Notes: generated from the letters alone by a model not told the origin. 64,000 nt of DNA from Solwaraspora sp. WMMA2056 (GCF_030345095.1 NZ_CP128360.1:682001-746000), one strand, 5' to 3'. Shown: positions 1 through 8,271, counted from the first letter of the stretch. Translations and numbers: made by a program.

Positions 1-186
1 CTGCTCCAGGTCCGGCGTCGAATACAGAAACGCCGCTGCTACGTCCGGACGGAAGTTCCACCTCTGCGTCGGGCGATCCCAGATCACGGCCTGCACCGGT
101 CCGCGTACCCGAGCTAGCGCGAGCACGTTCGCCGCCGTCCCGCCCACCTTCCCGGGTCCGTACATCAGGTAATACGTGAACTGCAC
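1..186 (-). CDS. Partial third tandem paralog of the small post-toxin family
   Basis: The GTG at 186 has a good ribosome site (AAGGGG, 6 bases upstream). The reading frame runs off the left edge after 62 codons. The protein repeats the core of the two genes to its right: a short beta-like start (VQFTYYL), then ANVLALA, then the block QAVIWDRP-x-x-RW-x-FRPDVA, then a leucine/tyrosine stretch. I do not recognise the family. Conservation of this block at protein level across three copies shows that this frame is the coding one here, although the toxin frame is also open. Its place behind a polymorphic toxin suggests an immunity or accessory protein; that is inference. The C-terminus is outside the window. 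Confidence 0.6.
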   Translation of the reverse strand, partial: MQFTYYLMYGPGKVGGTAANVLALARVRGPVQAVIWDRPTQRWNFRPDVAAAFLYSTPDLEQ

Positions 187-3100
187 GGTCAACCCCTTCG
201 GCACTTTCCGAGCTCGGAAGCTTCTCACCAACCTCCTGCCCCGTCAGGTCCGGCGGGCCGCCTCGCAGATCCGAGTCAACTCCGCTTCGCTCGGCAACGG
301 CACCGTCGTGAAGTGATGCGTCACCGACTCCGCCGTCGCCCGATCGGTCCGGTTGAACGTGTGACGCTCCTGATTCGCGTACAGAATTGCCACCGCGACG
401 TCTGGGCGGAAGTTCCATCGGTCCGCCCGACGGTCCCAGATCACCGCCTGAGTCGGACCAGGACAATTCGCCAGTGCTATGACGTTCACCGGGATGTCCG
501 TCGGATCGATCTGCCGGGACAGCACGTAGTAGTGAAACTCCATCAGAGGCAGCCTCCCCGCCGTCGTCCCGACCCGAGGTCAGGCCTGGCTGGCCTCCTG
601 GCAGATCCGGGTCAACTCCGGCTCGCTCGGCAACGGGACCGCCGTGAAGTGACGGGTCACCGACTCCGCCGTCGACCGGTCCACTGCCCGTACGCTGTGG
701 CGCTCCGGGTCGGCGTACAGGATCGACGCCGCCACGTCCGGTCGGAAGCCCCACCTCGACGTCGGACGGTCCCAGATCACCGCCTGGGTCGGCCCGGTGC
801 CGGCCGCCACCGCTATCACGTTGACCGGCGGCTGGGTCTGGTCGTCCGTCCGATACAGCAGGTGGTAGCGGAAGGTCAGGGTCGGCATCGGTGCTTCCTA
901 TCGCGTCGGGATCGAATCCGGGCAGGTCGGACGGGTCCAATCCTCGCGCAGCCAACTCCTGCCGGAAGCTGCGACTCGGGTCGGCGGCCAGCCAGTCGGC
1001 GTAGTCCTGCCGCAGGCCGGCCTGGTCCTGTTTGCCGATCCACTTGGCGAAGCTGGTGTCCTTCGGTGGGCCGTACCGCTCGGTCAGCACCGGCATGCCA
1101 CCGGGCATCCGGTCGGCGATGTCGTGCGCCTTGTTGACCGCGAGGATGTCGAGGAGGGCGTGCATCCGGTCGGCCGGGGTCGCCGCCGGGTCGCGCATCA
1201 CCTCGTACGGGGCGTGTGTCTGTTTGCCGATCGCCCAGCTCGTGGCGGTCGGGAACTGCACCTCGTAGGTGCGGCCGGTGGGCGAGACGAGGGTGCAGTT
1301 CAGCCCGAAGAACCGGTTCCCGGGGTGCCAGAAGCTCTTGACGTCGGTCACCTGGTGGCCGCTCGCGGTCAGCGCGTCGAGCACTCCCGCGACCGCCGGC
1401 CCGTACGCGTCGGTCTCCGGTGCCCGTACGGAGAACCGCACCACGTCGTTGACCTCGGCCAGCGCCTCCGGGAGGGTGTAGCCCTTCGGCTCGAAGTCGG
1501 TGCTGAACTTGCGGGCCAGCGACTCGGCGCCCTTCACCCGGTACTCGCTGCCCAGCGGGGTGAGCGCGTCGGTGCCGGCCAGGCCGAGGTCGGCGTTGAG
1601 CCGGTCGCCGATGGTCTGCAGCTCGGCCAGGATCGCGTCGGCGTCGACCTGGGCGGCGGCCAGTTCACCACGCAGGGTGTCCCGGTCAGGCTCGGTCAAC
1701 GCATCCAGGTACGCAGAGTCGCTGACCGTCCCGGTCGTCGACGCGTTCGTTGACGCGTTCGTGCTGGTCTGCGGGCCGTCGGCGGGCACCGGGTTGCCGT
1801 CGGCGTCGAGGGTGATCGACCAGACCCCGTCGACCTCGCTGCCGTAGATCGGTGCGGTGTCGGAGACGGTCCGGCTCTGGGCGTCGATCCAGATGATCTG
1901 CCCGTCGTGGTTGACGGCGTTCCAGGTGTGCGCGCCGCCGCCGGCCGCCGCGGTCCAGCTGGTGATGATCAGGGCGGCGGAGCCGGGGCCGGCGCGGCGC
2001 AGCTGGTCGGCGACCGCTTCCAACCCGGCCGGCCCGCGCCCGGCCGGTGCGAAGGGCGCACCCAGCCACTGTTCCTGCCGCCGGGTGCTGTCCGGCTCGG
2101 CGGTCACCGACGCGCCGGTGGCGGCCGCGACCTGCGGGTCGCCGTACCAGGTGGCGAGGACGGAGAGTCCGACGTCGGCGCAGTTCGTGCTGCGGCCGGG
2201 GTTGGCCGGACCGCCGTCGTTGACCAGCTCCGGCCAGCGGCCGTCGCGCGGGTCGGGGTGCCGGGCCGGTCGGCCGTCCGACCCGACCGGTACGGCGTCG
2301 GCCAGCGCCTGCTGGTCGGCGGGGTCCGGCGGCACCAGCGGAAGCCCGTCGCCGGTCGGTCTGGTCGGCGGCAGCGTCCGCCCATCACCCAGCGCACCGG
2401 AGTCGGGCGGTACGGCCGGGCCGGCCAGCCGTGCGGTGTCGACCACCGGGGTGATCCCGAGGTCGTCGAGGAGCGGCCCGCACGACCGGCACGGTGGTCG
2501 GTAGTCGCCGCGTTCGTACACCACGTCGATGTCCTGGGCGCGGCGGAACTGGTGGGTGACGATCCGCGCCCCGGCGAGCTCCGATCGGGCGTACGTGTCG
2601 AAGTCGCCGGGTCGGCCGGCGGCGTTCCACTGCTGCTCCAGCTGGTGCACCACGTCGGAGACCAGGGCGACCTCGGCGCATTTGCCGTGCCCGCTGCCGG
2701 GCCGGTCGACCTGCCGGGCGACCTGGTCGAGCGCGGTCTGGACCAGTCGGTGCGGGGTCGGTTCGGCGGCCGGGTCGGTGCTCTGGTCAGCGGTCATGCT
2801 GGTGTGCGTGGTGATCTGGCCGTTGCGGGTCATCAGTGCCCCGACCACGCCCGGCCGTTTCGCCATCGAGATCTGCTCGCCGGGGGTGTTCTGCTGCTGC
2901 CGTCGGGTCACCGCGTCCTGGACGGAGTCGACCAGCGCCCGGGATGCCTCGATGAGTGCCTGATCGGCGTCCGCGCTGGTCGGGTCGCCGTCGAACTGGA
3001 CCGGCGCCAGCTGCCAACTGTGCGTACCGCTGCCGGTGGGGCCGGTCGACCGTTGCAGCGTCGCCGGGTCGACGGTCGGCCCGGGGGCGGGCCCGCCGGG

Positions 3101-5221
3101 TGCCGGCTGCGTCGTCCGGTCCGGGCCGCTGGCGGTTGCGGCCGGCGGCGGTACGGGTGCCGGCGGGCCGATCGGCGGCAGTACGGGCGGCGTCTGGCTG
3201 ACCGGGGTGGCCGCGGTCGGCGCAGTGCTCACGGCCGGTGCCGGTACGGTGGCCGGCGCGCTGACCGGCGGGCCGAAGGTGACCGAGCCGGCGGAGGGCC
3301 CGGTCGCCGGCACCGGTGGCCGGGCCGGTGTCGACGCGTTCGCACCGGTCGACGCGTTCGCACCGGCAGACGTCGTTGGACTGGTCGACGTGGACTGGCC
3401 GGCGGACGTGGCAGACGCGGTCGGGTTCGCCGACGTGGTCGGGCTGGTCGTCGAGGTACCCGGGGTGGTGGCGGCGGTCGGTGCGGCGGTGGACGATGCT
3501 GGGGTGGCGGCCGCCGGGGTCGATGCGGCTGGGGTCGCCGCCGCCGGGGTGGCGCTGGTGGACGGCGTACCCGCTGCAGGCGTACCACCGCTCGGTGCCG
3601 CCGCCCCTGGCGCGGACGCCGAGGACGCCCCTGGTGCGGACGCCGCCTCCGGGGTGACCAGGGCAGCCGCAGACCCGGACACCCCTGCCCCGACCTCGGC
3701 CGGCTGCGCTGGTCCGGCGGTGACCGTCGGGGCTTGGGTGTCGGGCCGACCGGGCTGCTCGACCTCGGTGGCGGCCAGGTTCGAGGCAACGACGTCCGGG
3801 GTGGTCACGTCCACGGTCATGGGTGCCAACGAGATGGAGCCGGCACCGGTCTCCGGCGCAGTCGCCGGTGGCACGATGTCCGATGGATCGGCACTCGGGG
3901 GCGCGGCACTCGTCGACGCGGGCGGGGCTGCACCGTCGGCGACGCCGATACCTGCCGTACCGCCGGTTCCACCGGTCGCGCCGCTGCTCCCGCCGCCAGC
4001 ACTGCCGTCCACTGTGCCGCTGCCGCCGAGCGTACCCAGGTCGATCCCGCCGGCGCCGACGGTCGTCAGCGGCATCCCGGTCGCCAGGTCGATGGCGCCG
4101 GTGGGTGGCGCGACACCACCCAACCGGTTGGCGAAACCGGCGGCGGCGGCACCGGCCGACGACGCCGCCATGGTGGCACCGCCCCGGCCGGCACCGCTGG
4201 TGAAGCCGCCGAGGACGCCCTGCCAGCCAGGGCTGGTCCACTGCTGGTTGACGGCGAGGTTCGCGGCGACGCTGGCCGCCGGTGAGACGACCGCGTTCTG
4301 CAGGCCGGCGGCGACCGAACGGCCACCCCAGCGGAGGGTGCCGGCGCTCCACCGGGCGGCCCGGGAGGTGCCGAAGTCCAGCGCCGGTGGCCGGAACGAC
4401 ACCGGTACGCGCGGGGCGATGGTGTTGCGCAGCAGCCGGTTGCCGCCGAAGCCGAGCGCCCCGCCGAAGGCTCCGCCGACGGCGGCGGTCAGCGTCCGGT
4501 TGCCTTCCCACTCGCGGCGGTTGCCCCGGGCCATCTGGTACGCCTGGGCACCGACGTCGATGATCAGTTCCTCGCCGATCTCCTCGGCGAGTTCGATGCC
4601 CAGTTGGGTGCCGAGCCGGCGGGCGCCGATCCGGCTCACCCCGGTGGCAGCCAGCCGTGCCGAGCTCTGCAACGCGGCCCGCATCCCCGCCTGGGTCAGC
4701 ATCTGCCGGCCGAGCTGGGCGAGCAGCCGCCGGAAGGCGACGGTGACGGCCTGCCGGCCGGCGGCGAGGATGCCGGGGATGGCACCGGCGGAGACGCCAC
4801 CGAGCCAGGCCATCAGCAGCGCCACGAAGACCGCGATCACCGTGATGGCGACGGCGATCAGGATGGTCAGCTTGGCGTACTCGATCTCGTTGGCGGCGTT
4901 GTCGCAGCCGCTGGAGAAGGCGGCGGCGGCCTTCTGCAGCACCGGCAGCCCGGTGTTGGGTCCGACGCCGACCTGCTGCCAGAAGGTGGCGAACTCGGCG
5001 CCGGCGTCGCCGCCCCAGCCTTCGATGACCCGCAGCGCCGCCGGGTCGGCCTCGGCGAGGGCCTCGCCGATGGCCTCGGCGAGCTGCCGCCAGGCGTCGG
5101 CGAGCTCGCGCATCTCGACCTCGTCGCCGGTGGGCCAGGCCTCACCGGCGCTCACCCAGCAGATCGCGTCCCAGACCCAGGCGTACTCGCCGAGCCCCTC
5201 CCTCGGGTTCATGATCGACAC
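1..5221 (-). CDS. Type VII polymorphic toxin with deaminase, papain-fold and RelA/SpoT-like domains
   Basis: The best start is GTG 5221 (GGAAGG 8 bases upstream); ATG 5212 is possible. Residues 1-110 are helical with a WXG-like GWGG motif. A membrane segment lies near 117-145, and residues ~410-720 are low-complexity Ala/Pro/Ser/Thr. Near 730-925 is a YwqJ-type deaminase (HGKCAE, H845/C848/E850; PCRSC, C911/C914). A papain-fold Tox-PL domain follows (C1014, H1098, D1113). At ~1228-1345 is a RelA/SpoT-like synthetase (RVK at 1228, D1259, E1320 in EVQF, YE at 1339-1340). Recognisable protein ends near position 895, but the frame stays open to the left edge across three small genes, so a frameshift near the end is likely. 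WXG and YbaB-like genes precede it. It is probably secreted by the neighbouring ESX system and attacks nucleic acid, protein and nucleotide targets; targets are inferred from family. Confidence 0.78.
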   Translation of the reverse strand, partial: MSIMNPREGLGEYAWVWDAICWVSAGEAWPTGDEVEMRELADAWRQLAEAIGEALAEADPAALRVIEGWGGDAGAEFATFWQQVGVGPNTGLPVLQKAAAAFSSGCDNAANEIEYAKLTILIAVAITVIAVFVALLMAWLGGVSAGAIPGILAAGRQAVTVAFRRLLAQLGRQMLTQAGMRAALQSSARLAATGVSRIGARRLGTQLGIELAEEIGEELIIDVGAQAYQMARGNRREWEGNRTLTAAVGGAFGGALGFGGNRLLRNTIAPRVPVSFRPPALDFGTSRAARWSAGTLRWGGRSVAAGLQNAVVSPAASVAANLAVNQQWTSPGWQGVLGGFTSGAGRGGATMAASSAGAAAAGFANRLGGVAPPTGAIDLATGMPLTTVGAGGIDLGTLGGSGTVDGSAGGGSSGATGGTGGTAGIGVADGAAPPASTSAAPPSADPSDIVPPATAPETGAGSISLAPMTVDVTTPDVVASNLAATEVEQPGRPDTQAPTVTAGPAQPAEVGAGVSGSAAALVTPEAASAPGASSASAPGAAAPSGGTPAAGTPSTSATPAAATPAASTPAAATPASSTAAPTAATTPGTSTTSPTTSANPTASATSAGQSTSTSPTTSAGANASTGANASTPARPPVPATGPSAGSVTFGPPVSAPATVPAPAVSTAPTAATPVSQTPPVLPPIGPPAPVPPPAATASGPDRTTQPAPGGPAPGPTVDPATLQRSTGPTGSGTHSWQLAPVQFDGDPTSADADQALIEASRALVDSVQDAVTRRQQQNTPGEQISMAKRPGVVGALMTRNGQITTHTSMTADQSTDPAAEPTPHRLVQTALDQVARQVDRPGSGHGKCAEVALVSDVVHQLEQQWNAAGRPGDFDTYARSELAGARIVTHQFRRAQDIDVVYERGDYRPPCRSCGPLLDDLGITPVVDTARLAGPAVPPDSGALGDGRTLPPTRPTGDGLPLVPPDPADQQALADAVPVGSDGRPARHPDPRDGRWPELVNDGGPANPGRSTNCADVGLSVLATWYGDPQVAAATGASVTAEPDSTRRQEQWLGAPFAPAGRGPAGLEAVADQLRRAGPGSAALIITSWTAAAGGGAHTWNAVNHDGQIIWIDAQSRTVSDTAPIYGSEVDGVWSITLDADGNPVPADGPQTSTNASTNASTTGTVSDSAYLDALTEPDRDTLRGELAAAQVDADAILAELQTIGDRLNADLGLAGTDALTPLGSEYRVKGAESLARKFSTDFEPKGYTLPEALAEVNDVVRFSVRAPETDAYGPAVAGVLDALTASGHQVTDVKSFWHPGNRFFGLNCTLVSPTGRTYEVQFPTATSWAIGKQTHAPYEVMRDPAATPADRMHALLDILAVNKAHDIADRMPGGMPVLTERYGPPKDTSFAKWIGKQDQAGLRQDYADWLAADPSRSFRQELAARGLDPSDLPGFDPDAIGSTDADPDLPLPPAVSDGRPDPAAGQRDSGGGRHRADPGGDLGPSDVEVGLPTGRGGVDPVRRPGAPQRTGSGPVDGGVGDPSLHGGPVAERAGVDPDLPGGQPGLTSGRDDGGEAASDGVSLLRAVPADRSDGHPGERHSTGELSWSDSGGDLGPSGGPMELPPRRRGGNSVRESGASHVQPDRSGDGGVGDASLHDGAVAERSGVDSDLRGGPPDLTGQEVGEKLPSSESAEGVDRAVHVLPDVRTREGGRDGGERARASSGTRTGAGRDLGSPDAEVELPSGRSSGVSVFDAGPGA
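244..543 (-). CDS. Small hypothetical protein, tandem paralog 2 (putative immunity/accessory)
   Basis: This is a 99-aa soluble protein of no family I recognise. The ATG at 543 is preceded by GGGGAGG. It contains VNVIALA, then PTQAVIWDRRADRWNFRPDVA, and a C-terminal block AESVTHHFT-x-VPLPSE-x-ELTRIC, all shared with the 102-aa gene at 580-888. Base composition is a little less GC-rich than the secretion genes. It lies in line with the toxin gene and two sister genes, so co-transcription is likely. Repeated small paralogs directly behind a polymorphic toxin are a known layout for immunity genes, but nothing in the protein itself proves that role. Confidence 0.6.
   Translation of the reverse strand: MEFHYYVLSRQIDPTDIPVNVIALANCPGPTQAVIWDRRADRWNFRPDVAVAILYANQERHTFNRTDRATAESVTHHFTTVPLPSEAELTRICEAARRT
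580..888 (-). CDS. Small hypothetical protein, tandem paralog 1 (putative immunity/accessory)
   Basis: This is a 102-aa protein starting at ATG 888, with AGGAAG a few bases upstream. It shares VNVIAVA, PTQAVIWDR, RWGFRPDVA, DRSTAESVTRHFTAVPLPSE and ELTRIC with the 99-aa gene downstream, so it is a clear tandem duplicate. It begins exactly where recognisable toxin sequence ends. A TAG lies 12 bases before its ATG in its own frame (900-898), whereas the toxin frame has no stop here. No signal peptide or membrane segment is visible. Function is unknown; immunity to one of the toxin domains is the simplest guess from context. Confidence 0.6.
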   Translation of the reverse strand: MPTLTFRYHLLYRTDDQTQPPVNVIAVAAGTGPTQAVIWDRPTSRWGFRPDVAASILYADPERHSVRAVDRSTAESVTRHFTAVPLPSEPELTRICQEASQA

Positions 5222-5248
5222 GACGTGGGCCTTCCGACAGCTGCCGGG

Positions 5249-5587
5249 TCACTTGCCGCCGAAGCTGGTGGACACCGCGTCGTCGTCGTCGACGGTGCCG
5301 TCGACGGAGGAGACGATCCGCACGCCGACGTCGTCGATCGCGGCGATCAGCTCGTCGCCGGCGTCGAGGGTGACCGCTGCCGGGGCCTCGTCGCCGCCGT
5401 CCAGGTAGTGCTCGTTGAAGGCCCGACCGGCTTCGTCGTCGCCCCAGGGCCGGGCGGCGTTGAGGCCACGGATGGTGGCGGTCAGCCGGGTCCACTCCCC
5501 GGAGAGGCGCTCGACGGCACCGCCGAGCACGGCCCCGGCCGGTCGCACCAGGTCCGGGTCGACGAAGGTCTGTTGTGGTTCGGTCAC
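5249..5587 (-). CDS. WXG100-like (ESAT-6-like) protein
   Basis: This is a 112-aa helical protein. Its hairpin carries the variant motif PWGDDEAGRAF (tryptophan at residue 48) instead of strict W-X-G, as is common for WXG proteins placed next to ESX toxins. Such proteins are exported by ESX systems or chaperone the downstream toxin. It starts at GTG 5587 and overlaps the stop of the YbaB-like gene by 4 bases; the toxin gene starts 28 bases after its end. The three genes therefore look like one transcript. The tail is acidic (VDDDDAV). It is likely the secretion partner of the toxin; that pairing is inferred from order. Confidence 0.8.
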   Translation of the reverse strand: MTEPQQTFVDPDLVRPAGAVLGGAVERLSGEWTRLTATIRGLNAARPWGDDEAGRAFNEHYLDGGDEAPAAVTLDAGDELIAAIDDVGVRIVSSVDGTVDDDDAVSTSFGGK

Positions 5588-5976
5588 CTGCGGTCACCTC
5601 CGGGCAGGTCGGCGTCGAGCTGGCGGAAGATGCCGTCCAGGTCGGCGTCCATGTGCGCCTGGAACTGCGCGTCCGGCACGAGCGGCCGGCAGATCCGCTC
5701 CACCTCGGCCATCGCCTGGTCGGCGGCGGTCCGGATGGTGTCGGTGATGGTGGCGGCGAGCTGTGACGCGTTCGGCTGCCGGTAGATGCGCGGATCCAGC
5801 TCCACCTTGGTCACCTGGCCGCGCGGCCCGACGGTCACCGTGACGAGGCCGTCGTCGGAGGTCACCGTCGCCGACACGGTGCGCAACTGCTGCTGTACGT
5901 CGCCGACACCCGCGCGCATTCGGTCGAACTGCGCCATGAGCTCGTCCGCGCGGGCCCGCAGCCCCTGCAGGTCCAT
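5584..5976 (-). CDS. YbaB/EbfC-family protein of the ESX toxin operon
   Basis: This 130-aa protein has the YbaB/EbfC layout: an N-terminal helix with AxxLMAQFDRM, then a beta sheet (VTSDDGLVTVTVGPRGQVTKVELDPR) and a C-terminal helical part. The family was described as nucleoid-associated, but copies next to WXG100 genes and ESX toxins are common in actinobacteria and their role there is not settled. It has a strong ribosome site (GGGGAGG) before ATG 5976 and is the first gene of the operon that runs into the WXG and toxin genes. The promoter must lie in the 158-base gap shared with the divergent mycosin gene. Confidence 0.8.
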   Translation of the reverse strand: MDLQGLRARADELMAQFDRMRAGVGDVQQQLRTVSATVTSDDGLVTVTVGPRGQVTKVELDPRIYRQPNASQLAATITDTIRTAADQAMAEVERICRPLVPDAQFQAHMDADLDGIFRQLDADLPGGDRR

Positions 5977-6134
5977 GGTGTCCTCCCCGTCGCCGCGTCA
6001 CCGGGGCACGACCGTACCGGCCGGGCACGGCTTCGTCCTGACGATACTGAATGTGTGCCAGTCGCACGAGCCCGCTCGGCCCGGCCGGCTCGGTACGATG
6101 CCCGCACCCCACCGGCTCGTCAGGAGGTCGACGG

Positions 6135-7514
6135 ATGCGCTCACCGGCGTCGCCCCGGGCCCGGTTGCGGACCACGACCCGGGCCCGGTTGCGGACCACG
6201 TCCTGGGCCGGGCTGTTGGCTGCGGCCGTCACCGTGGTCGTCACGGCGGCCGTCCCGGGGGCACCGGCCGCCGCCGCGCCCGGCAGCTGCCGTAACCCGG
6301 CGCAGCCCGGTCCGGTGATCCCGCAGCTGTCGTGGCATCAGCGGTGGCTGGCGCCGGAGCGGATCTGGCCGGTCACCGACGGGTCCGGCGTCCGGGTGGC
6401 GGTGATCGACTCCGGGGTGGACGACGACCATCCGCAGCTGGCCGGCCGGGTGGCCGACGGCACCGACCTGCTCGACGTCGAGGACAGCGGCACCGTCGAC
6501 TGTGCCTCGCACGGCACCGCCGTGGCCAGCCTGATCGCGGCCACTCGCCGCGACGGGGTCGGCTTCCACGGGCTGGCACCCGGGGTGACGATCGTGCCGG
6601 TGCGGGTCACCGAGCGGGTGCAGGCCGCCGAGGAGGGCCCTGGTTCGCCCGGTGCCCGGCTCGCCGAGGCGATCGACGTTGCGGTGGCGGCCGGCGCCGA
6701 CGTGATCAACATGTCGTTGACGATGTACCGGGTGGACGAGGCGGTACGTGCGGCGGTGGAGCGGGCCCGCCGGGCCGACGTCGTCCTGGTCGCCGCAGCC
6801 GGCAACAACCATCAGCGCGGCGAGGTGCCCGATCCGACGCCGTACCCGGCGGGCTTCGACGGGGTGATCGGCGTCGGGGCGATCGACGAAACCGGCGTAC
6901 GGCTGGCGGACTCGCAGGTCGGCGGGTACGTCGACCTGGTCGCACCGGGTGGGGCGGTCGTCGCGGCGAGCCGGGTCTCCGGGCACGAGGTGCTCAGCGG
7001 CACCAGCTACGCCACCCCGATGGTGAGCGCGGCGGCGGCGTTGCTGCGCGCCGCCGAGCCGCAGTTGTCGGCGGTGGAGGTGACCCGCCGGTTGCTCGCC
7101 ACCGCCGACCCGGCGGCCGGCGGCCGCGCCGACGGCTACGGCCACGGGGTGGTCAACCCGTACCGGGCGATCACCGAGCAGCTCAGCGCGGCCGAGCCGG
7201 TGGCCGTGCCGGCGTTGCCGGCGGTCACCGAGGATCCGGCGGCGGTGGCCAGGGCGCAGCGGTGGCGGTCACTGGGGCTGGTCGCGGTGGCGGTGGCGGC
7301 CGCTGTGGCGATGATCGCGGCGGGGATCGTCGTGGCGGTCACCGCGCTGCCGTACGGGCGGCGTCGACGCTGGCGGCCGACCCGGTGGGCCGACGCACCG
7401 CCGGGCGGGGCACCCGCCACCAGCGGTGCCGGTGGCGCCGCCCGCGCAGGCGGGGATCCGGGCGCGGACCCGCAGGAGACGTTCTTCGTGGTGCCGGGCA
7501 CCCGGATCCGGTGA
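6135..7514 (+). CDS. mycP: Mycosin (S8 serine protease of the ESX system)
   Basis: This is a 459-aa membrane-anchored subtilisin-like protease of the type VII machine, expected on the outer face of the membrane, where mycosins stabilise the ESX complex and process substrates. The catalytic triad is visible: D92 (VAVIDSGVD), H126 (SHGTAVASL) and S291 (SGTSYATP), with N224 as oxyanion residue (AAGNN). A signal peptide precedes the mature domain and one C-terminal membrane helix is followed by a basic, low-complexity tail. ATG 6135 is chosen because AGGAGG lies 7 bases upstream. It is divergent from the YbaB/WXG/toxin operon and convergent with the Esx pair. Confidence 0.92.
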   Translation: MRSPASPRARLRTTTRARLRTTSWAGLLAAAVTVVVTAAVPGAPAAAAPGSCRNPAQPGPVIPQLSWHQRWLAPERIWPVTDGSGVRVAVIDSGVDDDHPQLAGRVADGTDLLDVEDSGTVDCASHGTAVASLIAATRRDGVGFHGLAPGVTIVPVRVTERVQAAEEGPGSPGARLAEAIDVAVAAGADVINMSLTMYRVDEAVRAAVERARRADVVLVAAAGNNHQRGEVPDPTPYPAGFDGVIGVGAIDETGVRLADSQVGGYVDLVAPGGAVVAASRVSGHEVLSGTSYATPMVSAAAALLRAAEPQLSAVEVTRRLLATADPAAGGRADGYGHGVVNPYRAITEQLSAAEPVAVPALPAVTEDPAAVARAQRWRSLGLVAVAVAAAVAMIAAGIVVAVTALPYGRRRRWRPTRWADAPPGGAPATSGAGGAARAGGDPGADPQETFFVVPGTRIR

Positions 7515-7553
7515 CCGGGGCCGGGCCGCGCAGGGGGTCCGGCCCGGTCACCG
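7510..7553. terminator. Bidirectional hairpin between mycosin and esx genes
   Basis: CGGTGACCGGG (7510-7520, containing the mycosin stop codon) pairs perfectly with CCCGGTCACCG (7543-7553), and an inner pair CCGGGCCG / CGGCCCGG offers an alternative stem. It lies between convergent genes. There is no U-tract, which is normal for high-GC actinobacteria. Confidence 0.6.
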
Positions 7554-7559
7554 TACGGG

Positions 7560-7844
7560 TCACTCGAACTTGGCGCGGTTGGCCGCCTCGCGGGCCTGCA
7601 TCCGGACAGCCGCCTCACGCAACGCCTTCTCGATCCGGGTGAGCAGGTCGTTGAGGTCGGTCGCCGCCGACTCCCACTCGGTCTGCCGGGCCAGGTACGC
7701 GGTCTGCGCGGAGCCTTCCCAGGTGGCCACCAGCGGCTGAATGCCGGTCTTGAGCCCGTCGAGCTCGGCCATCATGTTCTTGGCCGCCGCGCCGCAGTTG
7801 TCGGCGGCACCGTTCAACGCGGCGAAGTCGTAGCGAATATCCAT
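7560..7844 (-). CDS. WXG100-family protein (EsxA-like)
   Basis: This 94-aa protein is typical of ESAT-6/WXG100 substrates: two helices joined by a turn with W42-E-G44 (VATWEGSAQTAYL), no signal peptide, and a hydrophilic C-terminal helix. Such proteins are secreted as dimers by the ESX machine. It follows the 111-aa WXG100 gene by 14 bases in the same direction, matching the usual two-gene esx operon whose products form a heterodimer. The C-terminal YxxxD/E export signal is not evident in this partner. Confidence 0.9.
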   Translation of the reverse strand: MDIRYDFAALNGAADNCGAAAKNMMAELDGLKTGIQPLVATWEGSAQTAYLARQTEWESAATDLNDLLTRIEKALREAAVRMQAREAANRAKFE

Positions 7845-7858
7845 CTCGGTCCCCCCGG

Positions 7859-8194
7859 TCAGAGCTTCAGCGCGGCGGTGATCTGACCGGCGGAGGCGCC
7901 GGCCGAATCCATCTCGGACTTGATCTCTTCGTCGCTGACTTCGTAGTCCTTACCGGCCGAGCCGACGGCCTCGGCGATCGACCGCAACGCGACGTTCAGC
8001 CGCGCCATGTCCTGGTCGAACGACTCGCGCACCTGCTGGAACGAGCCGGCACCGATGCCCTTCCACTGGTCGTAGAGAGGCATGAGCTGATCCATCAGCC
8101 GATTCAGGTTCGAGGTCAGCCGGTCCGCGACGCCGTCGACGTCCTTCTCGGTCTGGACCATCAGACCGGTATTGGTGTTCATCCCGCCGCTCAT
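7859..8194 (-). CDS. WXG100-family protein (EsxB-like)
   Basis: This 111-aa helical-hairpin protein has W44-K-G46 (YDQWKGIGAGSF) and a C-terminal segment YEVSDEEI that fits the YxxxD/E export signal of ESX substrates. It is the first gene of the esx pair, with a 177-base leader upstream before eccB. The start ATG 8194 has GGGGTG upstream. Pairing with the adjacent 94-aa WXG100 protein as a heterodimeric substrate is the expected arrangement; which of the two corresponds to mycobacterial EsxA or EsxB cannot be settled from sequence alone. Confidence 0.9.
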   Translation of the reverse strand: MSGGMNTNTGLMVQTEKDVDGVADRLTSNLNRLMDQLMPLYDQWKGIGAGSFQQVRESFDQDMARLNVALRSIAEAVGSAGKDYEVSDEEIKSEMDSAGASAGQITAALKL

Positions 8195-8253
8195 GGTGGA
8201 GTTTCACCCCGTCCTCTGGTGCGATGCCCCGAATTCGCAGGGGCGGTGCCGCA

Positions 8254-8271
8254 TGGTGCGCCGACGCACCA
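8254..8271. promoter_or_regulatory. Inverted repeat in the esx leader
   Basis: TGGTGCG and CGCACCA form a perfect 7-base inverted repeat around a 4-base loop, about 60 bases upstream of the first esx gene. It is followed, on the plus strand, by a minus-strand TTGACA-like hexamer near 8273-8280. It could be a regulator site or leader hairpin; I cannot tell which. Confidence 0.35.

Noticed and set aside
1907-4285. Long plus-strand open frames opposite the toxin gene (also 3036-5408)
   Set aside because: They are rich in Arg/Gly/Ala with no domain logic and lie opposite the Ala/Pro/Thr linker and domains of the toxin, whose frame contains recognisable enzyme motifs. They are by-products of high GC.
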